NCBI GenBank assembly: GCA_905234195.1
Contig: CAJOFR010000003.1
Coordinates: forward strand, 1-64,000
Origin: an uncultured Selenomonadaceae bacterium
GTDB taxonomy: Bacteria > Bacillota > Negativicutes > Selenomonadales > Selenomonadaceae
Direction: 5' to 3'
DNA: 64,000 nt
Shown here: one piece after another, positions 25,192 through 34,411 of the stretch
Numbering within the stretch: the first letter of the stretch is position 1
Layout of the letters: each line of letters begins with the position of its first letter
The notes under the pieces: generated by a model
Seen by the model: only the letters and a program-made list of their open reading frames with translations
Told to the model about the DNA's origin: nothing
Databases searched by the model: none
Made by a program: the position numbers and the translations under genes

Positions 25192-26434
25192 CACCGCTTT
25201 CAATTATGACATCCACTTTCAGACCTTCCTTGAGGTCGTCGGTGCCGGAAACTATGACAACTTCCTCCGCCTTCAAGCCGCCGGTAACTTCGATATAATT
25301 TTCGTCACTGAAGCCCGTTGAAATTTTCCGCGAATGAATCACGCCTTCTTCGTCGACGACAAAAACGGAATCAAGCGCGGCTCCTGCCAAAGCCCTTGTC
25401 GGAATTGTCAAGCAGGAAATAGGATTAAAAGATTGAAGGCGCGCGGAGCTGTAAGTTTGCGGCTCCAACACTCCCGCGCTGTTATCGACTTCCCAAATAA
25501 CTTTTCGTATGCTTGCGGGCTCGTTGGTTGCGGGGGTAATGTCGATTATTTTCGCCGTGAAAGGATGCCGTCTGCCCGTGTTGCCGGGCTCGTATTCTGT
25601 ATCATAAATTTTTGAAAGATCCGCGTGGTGGAAAGAGAGCTCAGCCATGCCGCCGACCTTTAAATTTTTCGTCGCCGTGTCCTCGACCGTCATGGAAAAA
25701 TAAAGATTTTTAAAATCTCCGATTAAAGCCATTGCCGTGCCCGCCGTGACGTAGGAACCTTGCGGGCGATACAAAATCAAAACTTCGCCTTCAATGGGCG
25801 CGGCGACATGCGCATAAGAATTTTCTATCAAGAGCTGTTCCTTCTGCGCAAGATAATAATCTTTCTGCGCGAGGAGCTGTTCCCTTTGCACGTGAACATT
25901 TTTTAAATTAACTTGCGCCTCCTTGTAAAGAGCTTCGGTCTCCTCAAATTTCTCGACAGAAACCGCGTTTTCCGCCAGGAGGTTACTGTAACGATTGTAT
26001 TCGCTTTTCGCGTGAGCCAAAGACGACTCCGCCTTGACAAGTTCGTTATCGTTTTTGACAAGTTCGTTATCGTTTTGGATAATATCAATTTCGGCTTGAC
26101 GAATCCTTATCGGGTGAGAGTCGTTCGTCAGCGTGAAGAGCGTTTGACCTTTTACGACGTGTTGATTTTTCTGCACGTCGACTGTGGTAATTCTGCCGTC
26201 GATAAGCGCGACGGCGTCCGCCATTTTTTCCGAGTAGAGGTTAATTGTGTCCAACACGAGCTGCGGTTTCATTGAGCGCATCTGAACTTTTGCTCCGCGC
26301 AGGGAAATTTTTTGCTCGGACATTCTTTCGACGATTTGAGCTTCGCTGCGGTGATTCAAGTACGTGCCGTAAAACAGCAAACCGAGAATTAAAACTAACA
26401 TCGCGCCCAGCCCGAACAAGAACCAACGTTTCAC
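25178..26434 (-). CDS. HlyD/RND-type periplasmic adaptor protein, first gene of the export operon
   Basis: A 418-residue membrane-fusion protein: N-terminal membrane helix (LFGLGAMLVLILGLLFYG), a split lipoyl domain (DGRITTVDVQKNQHVVKGQ and APIEGEVLILYRPQGSYVTAG), a central coiled-coil hairpin, beta-barrel and membrane-proximal domain. The hairpin contains a duplicated heptad, NDNELVK twice, also visible in the DNA. GTG start at 26434 with AGGAAGGAG upstream. It is the first gene after the operon promoter. A second adaptor beside the NHLM-type one suggests that the export path is extended across the periplasm, presumably to a TolC-like channel. Confidence 0.85.
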   Translation of the reverse strand: MKRWFLFGLGAMLVLILGLLFYGTYLNHRSEAQIVERMSEQKISLRGAKVQMRSMKPQLVLDTINLYSEKMADAVALIDGRITTVDVQKNQHVVKGQTLFTLTNDSHPIRIRQAEIDIIQNDNELVKNDNELVKAESSLAHAKSEYNRYSNLLAENAVSVEKFEETEALYKEAQVNLKNVHVQREQLLAQKDYYLAQKEQLLIENSYAHVAAPIEGEVLILYRPQGSYVTAGTAMALIGDFKNLYFSMTVEDTATKNLKVGGMAELSFHHADLSKIYDTEYEPGNTGRRHPFTAKIIDITPATNEPASIRKVIWEVDNSAGVLEPQTYSSARLQSFNPISCLTIPTRALAGAALDSVFVVDEEGVIHSRKISTGFSDENYIEVTGGLKAEEVVIVSGTDDLKEGLKVDVIIESGDDVG

Positions 26435-26474
26435 TGACGACAGCTCCTTCCTCGAGAATCATTCAACAGAAAGG

Positions 26475-26504
26475 ATTTTAAATCTTTTCGTTATAGTTTG
26501 TCAA
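26475..26504 (-). promoter_or_regulatory. Promoter of the NHLM-type export operon
   Basis: Minus-strand TTGACA (26504-26499), 18-base spacer, TAAAAT (26480-26475), about 40 bases before the GTG start. It lies just downstream of the mfd stop, separating the export operon from mfd. Confidence 0.7.
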
Positions 26505-26510
26505 GAAAAT

Positions 26511-29500
26511 TTATCCGCTTAATCTTTTCAGCACCATTGAAACGATATCCAGGAGATTTTTTTTGCTTTCGAGCTTGATAAAAATTGTGCGCTCCTTCTG
26601 AAAATCTTTCATGCGTCCCTTGAAAATATTTTTGAGTTCGATAAAACCTTTTGGCGAAATTTTTGCGGAGTCCCCGAAAATAAATTCCACGCGCATATTA
26701 TTTTCCTGCAGAGACTTCACGCCGAGATTTTTAGCGGCGCATTTAATTTTCGCGACCTGCAAAAGATTCATTACGGGTTGTGTCGGTTCGCCGAAACGAT
26801 CTATCATCTCGTCAAGCAAATCATTAACTTCGATCTCGTTGCGCATGACCGCAAGCCGCTGATAAATTTCGATTTTATGACCGGAATTGGGAATATATTT
26901 TTCGTCGATAAAAGCTTCGACGGGCAAAGAGATTGTCGGCTCCGGCTCCGCAATTTTTTCCTGCCTGTGTTGAAGTTTCGCGACCGCCTCTTCCAAAAGC
27001 TGACAGTACATTTCAAAACCGACGCTGGCAATGTGTCCGTGCTGTTGTGCTCCGAGCAAATTTCCCGCGCCGCGAATTTCCAAATCGCGCATCGCAATCC
27101 GAAAACCCGCGCCGAGTTGGGCGAACTCTTTCATGGCGTGCAATCTCTTTTCGGCAGTCTCCCCCAAAACTTTTGTGCGACGATAGACGAAATAAGCGAA
27201 CGCCATTTTATGAGAACGCCCGACGCGCCCGCGCATTTGATAGAGCTGCGCGAGCCCGAAGTTATCCGCGTCGTAAATTATAATCGTGTTCGCGTTGGCG
27301 ACGTCCAGCCCGTTTTCAATAATCGTCGTGCACAACAAAACATTGAACGCGCCTTCATAAAAATCCATCATTATCTTTTCGAGAAAAACATCTGATTGCT
27401 GACCGTGCGCCGTCTGAATATTTGCTTCGGGCACGAGATTTTCCAGGCGTTCGCGCATGAAGTCAATCGTTTCAATTCTGTTGTAGACGAAATAAACTTG
27501 TCCGCCGCGCCGAATTTCCCGGCGTATCGCCTCCGCAATAATTTCGTCGTCGTCTTCGATAACGTAGGTCTGCACGGGGAATCTTTCAGCGGGCGGCGTC
27601 GTAATCAAACTCATATCGCGCGCCTTGACAAGGGACATGTGCAGAGTTCGCGGAATGGGTGTCGCGCTCATGGCAAGAACGTCCACGCCGTCCGAAAGGG
27701 AACGGATTTTTTCTTTCTGCTTGACGCCGAATCTTTGTTCCTCGTCAATAATAATCAAGCCGAGATTTTTAAACTCAATCTTAGAATTTAAAATCGCGTG
27801 CGTACCAATCAGAATATCGACTTGACCTGCGCGAACTTTTTGCAGAGTGATACGCTGTTCCTTCTGCGAACGGAAACGACAAATCACATCAACGGTCGGC
27901 AAAAATCCCGTGAACCTTTCAGAAAAAGTTTGGTAGTGCTGTTGCGCAAGGACGGTCGTGGGCACGAGCATTGCAACCTGTTTGCCGTTCATTGCCGCCT
28001 TGTACGCCGCGCGAATCGCGACTTCAGTTTTGCCGAAACCGACATCGCCGCAAATAAGTCTGTCCATCGGGCGCGGGCTTTCCATATCGGCTTTGACTTC
28101 CTCGACGGCTTTAATTTGGTCGGGCGTCTCCTCGTAGGGAAATTTTTCCTCGAAGTCAGCTTGAGTAGCGTCGTCCTCGTCGAAGGCAAAACCTTTCGCG
28201 GCTTGACGGCGCGCATAAATTTCTATAAGTTTTTGAGCAATGTCCTCGACGGCGGCAGCTGCGCGGGATTTTGCGCGGTTCCAGTCGCCGGAGCCGAGCG
28301 TAGACAGGCGGGGCGTCGCGTCGTCGTCCGAAATATATTTCTGCAAAAATTGTACGGCGTCCGTCGGCAAATAAAGTTTATCGCCGCCGCCGTACTGAAT
28401 CTGCAAATAATCTCTGTGGAGCCCGTCAATTTCCAAAGTCTCGACGCCCAAATATTTTCCAATGCCGTTCGTCGTGTGAACAACATAATCGCCGGGACGA
28501 ATGTCGCGAAAATTTTTAATCGTGTCGCCGGCGTATTTCGGAGAATTTTTCAAGCGGCGGCGTTCGACTTGACTGCCGAGAATATCTTTTTCGGTGAAGA
28601 CGACGAGTTTCGCGGAAGGCAAAATAAATCCTTCGTTCAGCGTGCCGACTTGAAAATTTATCGCGCCTTCAAAATTTTTATTCGCCAGATATTTTTTCAG
28701 CCCGTCGAGTTTAGTTTGTGTCGCGAAGAGGATAAAAATTTTTCTGCCGAGATCTGTTTGCCGCTTGAGTTCGTCGACAAAAAATTCAACCTGGTTTTGG
28801 AAGGAGGCAACATTTTCCGAGCTTATCCCGAAGGACGATTCAATTTCAGCCGCGCGAATTTTTTTCAGCATAAGCGAAACATAAATCAGACTGCCCGCAC
28901 GAGAATTTTTAACTAGCTGGTCGAAAGAAAAGATATGCGGCTTGACGGCGGGGTCTTCCTGCACGAGCGCAGCGATTTCCTCCTGAATGCGGGCGGGCTC
29001 GTCAAAAATAATCGTGCCGTTTTCCCCCGCGCATGTCGTGAAAGGTTCAGCCCTCTTCGCGTCGCCGGCGTAGGCGGGCAAAATAATCGCGGCGTCGATA
29101 TTTTTTTCGGAGCGCAGTGTTTCGATACTAAATTCGCGCATTGAATCAACGGTCTCGTCAAAAAATTCTATGCGGTAGGGATTGGGCGCGTTTATCGCGA
29201 AAATATCGAGGATATCGCCGCGCACGCTGAACTTTCCAATTGCGTCGACTTCGTCGGAGCGTTCGTAACCTTGACTGACGAGTTTAGAAATTAATTTTTC
29301 CTGCTGAATTTCCTGACCGATTTCGATTTTGATTTGGTTTTTGGAAAAATCCTGCCGCGAAAAATCTTTTTTGACGGCGGCGGTTGGCGTGGCGAGGACG
29401 ATAAATTTTTCGCCGGCGGAAAGTCTCATTAAAATTTGCAGACGTTTTGCGCGTCGTTCGAGCCCGATTGTTCCGGCGCGCAGGGGAATTAAATCGAGTT

Positions 29501-29747
29501 CGGGGAGTTCTTCGACGGGAACTGCGGGCAAAAGTTCCGACAAGTCCGAAGTCCAGCCGGAGATTTTTTCTTTGTCGCTGACGATAATAATTGTCGGGCG
29601 CGGATTTTTCGCGAAGGCGGCAGCGATTGTCACGACTTTTTGCGTGCCTGAAACGCCGTAGATAGAAAATTCTTTTCGCCGCGTGAAAAAAAATGCCGCC
29701 TCGTCAATCGCAATATCTTTCAGTGCTGTTTCTAAAATTTTGTGCAT
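26511..29747 (-). CDS. mfd: Transcription-repair coupling factor Mfd
   Basis: DNA translocase that removes stalled RNA polymerase and recruits UvrA; 1078 residues, slightly short for the family. Visible parts are a UvrB-like N-terminal region, the RNA-polymerase-interacting CarD-like domain (GDYVVHTTNGIGKYLG), the helicase motor with Walker A GDVGFGKTEVAIRAAYKA, the DEEQ box (IIDEEQRFGVKQKEK), SATPIPRTLHMS, and motif VI (YQMRGRVGRS). The C-terminal TRCF domain follows (PVEAFIDEKYIPN). It is a housekeeping gene unrelated to the export operon downstream. Confidence 0.96.
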   Translation of the reverse strand: MHKILETALKDIAIDEAAFFFTRRKEFSIYGVSGTQKVVTIAAAFAKNPRPTIIIVSDKEKISGWTSDLSELLPAVPVEELPELDLIPLRAGTIGLERRAKRLQILMRLSAGEKFIVLATPTAAVKKDFSRQDFSKNQIKIEIGQEIQQEKLISKLVSQGYERSDEVDAIGKFSVRGDILDIFAINAPNPYRIEFFDETVDSMREFSIETLRSEKNIDAAIILPAYAGDAKRAEPFTTCAGENGTIIFDEPARIQEEIAALVQEDPAVKPHIFSFDQLVKNSRAGSLIYVSLMLKKIRAAEIESSFGISSENVASFQNQVEFFVDELKRQTDLGRKIFILFATQTKLDGLKKYLANKNFEGAINFQVGTLNEGFILPSAKLVVFTEKDILGSQVERRRLKNSPKYAGDTIKNFRDIRPGDYVVHTTNGIGKYLGVETLEIDGLHRDYLQIQYGGGDKLYLPTDAVQFLQKYISDDDATPRLSTLGSGDWNRAKSRAAAAVEDIAQKLIEIYARRQAAKGFAFDEDDATQADFEEKFPYEETPDQIKAVEEVKADMESPRPMDRLICGDVGFGKTEVAIRAAYKAAMNGKQVAMLVPTTVLAQQHYQTFSERFTGFLPTVDVICRFRSQKEQRITLQKVRAGQVDILIGTHAILNSKIEFKNLGLIIIDEEQRFGVKQKEKIRSLSDGVDVLAMSATPIPRTLHMSLVKARDMSLITTPPAERFPVQTYVIEDDDEIIAEAIRREIRRGGQVYFVYNRIETIDFMRERLENLVPEANIQTAHGQQSDVFLEKIMMDFYEGAFNVLLCTTIIENGLDVANANTIIIYDADNFGLAQLYQMRGRVGRSHKMAFAYFVYRRTKVLGETAEKRLHAMKEFAQLGAGFRIAMRDLEIRGAGNLLGAQQHGHIASVGFEMYCQLLEEAVAKLQHRQEKIAEPEPTISLPVEAFIDEKYIPNSGHKIEIYQRLAVMRNEIEVNDLLDEMIDRFGEPTQPVMNLLQVAKIKCAAKNLGVKSLQENNMRVEFIFGDSAKISPKGFIELKNIFKGRMKDFQKERTIFIKLESKKNLLDIVSMVLKRLSG

Positions 29748-29791
29748 GATTTTTCTCTTTCAAATAAAATTTTTGGATTGATATTAGCATT

Positions 29792-29893
29792 TACTTTTCT
29801 TTTTTAGAAAAAGAAAAGTAACAAAAGAAAAATCGCCCGCAGAGGTCGCATCACGCGACCAAATGCGGGCAAGGCCGTCATCCATGACGGCCA
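29792..29893 (+). repeat. Dispersed palindromic repeat, copy B
   Basis: A 13-base inverted repeat (29792-29804 with 29808-29820; arm TACTTTTCTTTTT) is followed by ACAAAAGAAAAATCGCCCGC, the hairpin GGTCGC-ATCAC-GCGACC closed by GCCCGCA/TGCGGGC, and a second hairpin GGCCGTCA-TCCA-TGACGGCC. Compared with copy A, the main stem differs at several positions but both arms have changed together. It lies in the 173-base space between mfd and the lactate permease gene. Confidence 0.8.
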
Positions 29894-29920
29894 CACACTT
29901 AAAAAATTTTCAAGAAATTT

Positions 29921-31456
29921 TTAGCCGACTATAGCTTGCCCCAAATAAACGACTGCTCCCATGAAAATTACGAACGGTATGTAAAATTTTATCGCGAATG
30001 CCAAAAGTTGAGCGTCCGCGCCCTTCACGCCGATAGCCGCCGAGCCGATAGCGATTGACAGCGGAGAAATCATTTTGCCCGCGCAAGCTCCCGTTGCATT
30101 TGCGGCGGCAACCCACGCCTGAACAGTTTCGTTCGCGCCGATAGCCGGACTCTGCATCGCCATGACTTGCAACTTGCCGAACAAAACGCAACTGGAAGTA
30201 GCCGAGCCGGTTATGTATGTGCCGACGGAGCCGAGAAACGCCGCAATCAGAGGGTAGGCCGTGCCCGTGACCGCAACCGCCGTATCAGCAATTTGATTCG
30301 TCATGCCGCTGTAGCCCATAACTTTTGCCGTAGCGATAACCGCGATAATTGTGATCATTGTAAATTTCAAACCGTTAATCGTCCTGCCGAGTAGCGCGAC
30401 CATTTCGCCGAAACCCGCGCCTTGTTTGCTGCCAGCGATAAACGCCGCCAACAAAATTAAAACGCCGGGAGTGTTCACCCAAACGAAAGTGTACGGTGCG
30501 CCGCCTTCGCCCGTGTAAATCGGGACGGCGGATTTAAATTGCATGAGGAATTGGTTAATCGGCGGGACGAGTTTGCTTGTGAACAGCAGGAAGATAAAAA
30601 TTAAAATGAACGGCAAGCAAGCGTTAATTGCCTGCGCCGTGCTGATTGATTTTCCTGTTTGGGAGGGCATGGCAAATTCCGGATCGTCGATGGGGAATTT
30701 TTTTGCAAGGACGACGATTGTACCCATTGTTGCGATTGCGCCGGCGACGACTGCCAATTCAGGACCGACGAACATTGACAGCGCGAGCTCCGGAATAAAA
30801 AACGCGAGCCCCGAACCTAAGCAGAGCATTGTCATTCCGCGCAGAGCCTTCAGTCCGCCTCCGGTGACGATAACCATAAGCCACGGGCAGAGCAAAGTCA
30901 ACACGCCGAGTTGTAAAGAAGTGTAGGTTGCCAGTTGCACGGGATCAAACGCCGTGACGTTAGCCAAAGTAACCAGAGGGATACCGATTGAGCCGTAAGC
31001 CGTCGGAACTGAATTTGCTATCAAGCAGACTGAAACTGAAAGAATAGGATTTATTCCGATACCGGCGAGCATTCCTGCGGGGACAGCTATTGCCGTGCCG
31101 AAGCCCGCCATACCTTCCAAAAATCCGCCGAAGCCCCAACCGATTAACAGAATTAAAACGCGCTTGTCGTGGCTGACACTTGTTAAGAGTTCTTTGATTG
31201 TGTCCATTGCTTTTGTGTGCAATGTCAAATTGTAGGTAAAAATTGCCGCGATAATGACGAGCAAGATTGGCCAACAAGCCAACGCGACGCCCTCTAATAC
31301 TGCCTCTACCGCATAATTGCTTTCCATTGACCAGACGCCCATGCCCGCCGCCAAAGAAATTACCAGCGCAATTATGCACGCTTTCCACGGTGCCATTTTT
31401 ATGACGCTGAGCGCAATCACCAGCCACAAAATCGGCGACAGCGCAAGTAAAAACAT
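29921..31456 (-). CDS. L-lactate permease (LctP family)
   Basis: A 511-residue polytopic protein with about 13 membrane segments, catalysing lactate (or glycolate) uptake or exchange with protons. The segment GWGFGGFLEGMAGFGTAIAVPAGML and the NSVPTAYGSIGIP loop are typical of LctP. The start is placed at the ATG (31456) with AAAGGGG upstream; a TTG one codon earlier is possible. It is followed on the same strand by repeat copy B and preceded by a UspA-type gene 76 bases upstream, so the two may be co-transcribed. Lactate use fits an anaerobic Negativicute. Confidence 0.9.
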   Translation of the reverse strand: MFLLALSPILWLVIALSVIKMAPWKACIIALVISLAAGMGVWSMESNYAVEAVLEGVALACWPILLVIIAAIFTYNLTLHTKAMDTIKELLTSVSHDKRVLILLIGWGFGGFLEGMAGFGTAIAVPAGMLAGIGINPILSVSVCLIANSVPTAYGSIGIPLVTLANVTAFDPVQLATYTSLQLGVLTLLCPWLMVIVTGGGLKALRGMTMLCLGSGLAFFIPELALSMFVGPELAVVAGAIATMGTIVVLAKKFPIDDPEFAMPSQTGKSISTAQAINACLPFILIFIFLLFTSKLVPPINQFLMQFKSAVPIYTGEGGAPYTFVWVNTPGVLILLAAFIAGSKQGAGFGEMVALLGRTINGLKFTMITIIAVIATAKVMGYSGMTNQIADTAVAVTGTAYPLIAAFLGSVGTYITGSATSSCVLFGKLQVMAMQSPAIGANETVQAWVAAANATGACAGKMISPLSIAIGSAAIGVKGADAQLLAFAIKFYIPFVIFMGAVVYLGQAIVG

Positions 31457-31532
31457 CAATTCGACCGACCCCTTTCCGGCTCGGGCATTAACTTCAGCCT
31501 TCAGTGCCTTTCATTAAGCCCTGCCACAAAAA

Positions 31533-31949
31533 CTATTTTACAACAAGAACGGGACATTCTGCCCGCTCCATAATGTATTGACTGACAGAGCCGAGCAGAA
31601 GCCCCTTTATTGTGCCCAGACCGCGACTGCCCATAATTATTAAATCGGCGTCCAAATCCTCTTCAACTTCCAAAATTAAATCGGCGGGTGAACCGACCTT
31701 CAACAAAATTCCTTTTGCGATACCCTTTGGCACCGTACTTTCAGCGCGCTGTAAAATAGTTCTGCCGGCTTTTTTCACGGCGTCCATCACGGCGTGCATA
31801 AGGGAAGGGTTTATTGCAAGCTGGTTGATATTCGCGACGTACAGGAAAATTATTTTCGCGTCACAAACTTTTGCGATATCTATAGCCCGCGCGACAGCCC
31901 TTTCCGAACTTTCAGAGCCGTCAACGGGAACTAAAATAGTTTCTATCAT
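31533..31949 (-). CDS. Universal stress protein (UspA family)
   Basis: A 138-residue single-domain protein with the Usp fold: start ILVPVDGSESSERAVARAI and the nucleotide-binding signature GSRGLGTIKGLLLGSVSQYI near the end, indicating an ATP-binding member. A strong GGGGAGGTG ribosome site precedes the ATG. A moderate promoter (TTGCAG, 17 bases, TAGAAA) is visible upstream on the minus strand. The lactate permease follows. Confidence 0.92.
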   Translation of the reverse strand: MIETILVPVDGSESSERAVARAIDIAKVCDAKIIFLYVANINQLAINPSLMHAVMDAVKKAGRTILQRAESTVPKGIAKGILLKVGSPADLILEVEEDLDADLIIMGSRGLGTIKGLLLGSVSQYIMERAECPVLVVK

Positions 31950-32054
31950 CTTGACACCTCCCCTTCGTTTTGATTTTTCTATGTAATCGGGTAAAATCCT
32001 GCAAGTTTATCTTTCAGAAAATTTTTGCGCGGCTACTATTTTTCAAAAAAAATA

Positions 32055-32083
32055 TCGACGTAAAAAGGTGTTTGTGATAATAT
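32055..32083 (+). promoter_or_regulatory. Extended -10 promoter of the PBP1A gene
   Basis: TCGACG at 32055-32060, 17-base spacer, TAATAT at 32078-32083 with TG one base upstream (TGATAATAT), 30 bases before the PBP1A start. Confidence 0.6.
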
Positions 32084-32112
32084 ATGCGTGTTTTTAATCG
32101 GGAGGTTTTTTT

Positions 32113-34404
32113 ATGGAAAATATAGACGAACGACGCGAGGAGATTCCGGCTCCTCCTCCGCAACGAGACGGCAATAAAAGCAGCAAGCTAAAAACTTTTC
32201 TCAAGATACTTTTAGGGATTTTTACTTTTGTTGTCGTCACGGCTGTCGGGGTTTTGGTCGGGTTTGTCACGGCGAACATAAACGCCAAGCCGAATTTGGC
32301 GGGGGAGATTCGCCCGCCCGCGTCATCTCAAATTTACGATTCTGCCGGCAATGAAATCGCGAACATTCACGCGGCAGAAAATCGCATGCCCGTAAAAATC
32401 GAACAGATCCCCGCGAATTTGCAACAGGCGTTTGTTGCCGTCGAAGACAATCGATTTTATGAGCACAAGGGCGTTGACCCTAAAGGACTTTTGCGCGCAC
32501 TTTATTCTAACATAACGAAAAATGAGATTGCCGAAGGCGGCTCGACAATCACCCAACAGCTTGCGAAGAATGCTTACTTGACGCAGGAGAGGACTTTCAA
32601 GCGGAAGATTCAAGAAGTTTTTCTCGCTATCCAACTCGAAAAGCAATATACCAAGCAAGAAATTTTGGAGCTGTACTTAAATCAAATTTATTTTGGGCAG
32701 GGAGCTTACGGAGTGCAGGCGGCGTCGAAAATTTATTTCGGGAAAAACGTCGAGGATTTAAATTTGTCGGAGTGCGCGCTGTTGGCGGGCATACCCAAGA
32801 GCCCGAATTATTTTTCGCCCTTCAATAATTTTCAGGCGTCACTTGACAGGCGCAACGTCGTCATAGACCAAATGGTCAAGTATCATTACATAAATCACGA
32901 AGAGGCAGTCGCCGCGAAGACCACAGAAATTATTTTGGCACAACCGAACGTTCCGGAAGAGCAGAAGGACGCCGAAGCATTTATCAATTACGTTACACAG
33001 ATTTTAGTTGAAAGATACGGCGCGGATTCGATTTACAAGGAAGGGCTGAAAATTTACACGACAATCGATATGGACATACAACGCATGGCCGAACAGGTCG
33101 TCAAGGATAATTTGCCCGCCTTTTACACCGACGCCAACGGACTTGAGCAACCGCAGTGTGCACTTGTCGCAATTGACCCGAAGACCGGCTACATTAAGGC
33201 GATGATTGGCGGGCGCGGGCAAGATCAATTTAATCGCGCGACTATGGCCGAACGTCAACCAGGTTCCGTTTTTAAACCGTTCGTGTTCGCCGCCGCACTC
33301 GAAAAATTAAATTACACCCCCGATACCTACGTTGACGACAGCCCGATAAATATTAATGGCTGGCGTCCGCAAAACGACAGCGGAACTTTTAGCGGCAGTG
33401 TTCCTCTTCGGACAATCGCCACTCGTTCGCTGAACGTCCCCACCGTTAAAATCGCTAAGGAACTCGGAATGGACGTCCCGATTTATTACGCGCAGGAGAT
33501 GGGCATTACAACTTTTGTGCTGGAAGGAGATCCCAACGACAGAAATTTGGCGTCGGCTCTCGGCGGCTTGACAAGGGGAGTGACGCCGCTCGAACTCACC
33601 AGCGCATATTGCACCTTCGCAAACAACGGTGTCTATGTCCCCTTCGTCGCGATAACAAAAGTTCTTGACCGCAACGGAAAAGTTTTGGAGGAGGCTATCC
33701 CCGAAGGCAAGGTCGTTATCAGCGCGCAGAGTGCTGCTTTTCTGACGAGCATGCTTGAAGACGTTATCACGCGCGGCACCGGCAAGAAGGCAAAAATTGA
33801 TCGCCCCGCCGCCGGAAAAACCGGCACGACAAGCAATTATAACGACGCGTGGTTTGTCGGCTACACTCCCGATTTGGTCGCCGGCGTTTGGATTGGCAAC
33901 GACGATAACAGCAGCTTGCCCGGAATTATGGGCGGACAAACTCCCGCGATAATGTGGAGCGATTTTATGAAAAAAGCTCTCGCAAATGTTCCCGCGCATG
34001 ACTTCGATAATCTCGTGGTACAACAGCGGCAAATTTATGTTCCGCCGCCGACGCCGCCGCGTCAAGAAAATTATAATCCGCAACCAAGTTATCAAGATGA
34101 CTCGTCGCAGTGGAGCAACCCGCGTCAACAGTGGCAAGATAATTCACGCTACGAAGATTATGCGCCGTCATATTCGGAGCCGTCATATTCGGAGCCTTCC
34201 TACTCTGAACCGTCGTACTCGGAGCCGTCATATTCCGAGCCGCAATATTACGACGAGCCCGCCTACGAAGAATATCCGGAGCCTTCCTACTCTGAACCGT
34301 CATATTCCGAGCCGCAATATTACGACGAGCCGGCGTATTCCGAGCCGTCGTATTATGACGATGCGCCTTCGCCTGGTGACAGCGGCGGGAAGGGCATTAA
34401 TTAG
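32113..34404 (+). CDS. Penicillin-binding protein 1A-type bifunctional peptidoglycan synthase
   Basis: Membrane-anchored murein polymerase and cross-linker, 763 residues. After a cytoplasmic start and one membrane helix (about residues 35-58) comes the GT51 glycosyltransferase (VAVEDNRFYEHKGVD, EGGSTITQQLAKN, QIYFGQGAYGVQAAS), then the transpeptidase with serine motif RQPGSVFKPF, TRSLN and AGKTGTTSNYNDAW. The last 90 residues are a low-complexity tail of repeated PSYSE and QYYDEPAYSE units rich in Tyr, Ser, Glu and Pro. A GGGAGG ribosome site precedes ATG 32113. A methyltransferase gene follows after 7 bases. Confidence 0.94.
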   Translation: MENIDERREEIPAPPPQRDGNKSSKLKTFLKILLGIFTFVVVTAVGVLVGFVTANINAKPNLAGEIRPPASSQIYDSAGNEIANIHAAENRMPVKIEQIPANLQQAFVAVEDNRFYEHKGVDPKGLLRALYSNITKNEIAEGGSTITQQLAKNAYLTQERTFKRKIQEVFLAIQLEKQYTKQEILELYLNQIYFGQGAYGVQAASKIYFGKNVEDLNLSECALLAGIPKSPNYFSPFNNFQASLDRRNVVIDQMVKYHYINHEEAVAAKTTEIILAQPNVPEEQKDAEAFINYVTQILVERYGADSIYKEGLKIYTTIDMDIQRMAEQVVKDNLPAFYTDANGLEQPQCALVAIDPKTGYIKAMIGGRGQDQFNRATMAERQPGSVFKPFVFAAALEKLNYTPDTYVDDSPININGWRPQNDSGTFSGSVPLRTIATRSLNVPTVKIAKELGMDVPIYYAQEMGITTFVLEGDPNDRNLASALGGLTRGVTPLELTSAYCTFANNGVYVPFVAITKVLDRNGKVLEEAIPEGKVVISAQSAAFLTSMLEDVITRGTGKKAKIDRPAAGKTGTTSNYNDAWFVGYTPDLVAGVWIGNDDNSSLPGIMGGQTPAIMWSDFMKKALANVPAHDFDNLVVQQRQIYVPPPTPPRQENYNPQPSYQDDSSQWSNPRQQWQDNSRYEDYAPSYSEPSYSEPSYSEPSYSEPSYSEPQYYDEPAYEEYPEPSYSEPSYSEPQYYDEPAYSEPSYYDDAPSPGDSGGKGIN
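34159..34360 (+). repeat. Tandem coding repeat in the PBP1A tail
   Basis: About ten copies of a 15-base unit encoding SYSEP (for example CCGTCATATTCGGAG), interrupted by QYYDEPAYEE-type variants. Copies differ at third positions, mixing TCC/TCA/TCG and TAC/TAT, so they are not all fresh slippage products, though some neighbouring copies are identical. Confidence 0.85.
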
Positions 34405-34411
34405 CTGAACA

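Noticed and set aside
27798-28916. 372-codon frame on the plus strand
   Set aside because: Antisense to mfd, whose domain motifs are complete on the other strand.
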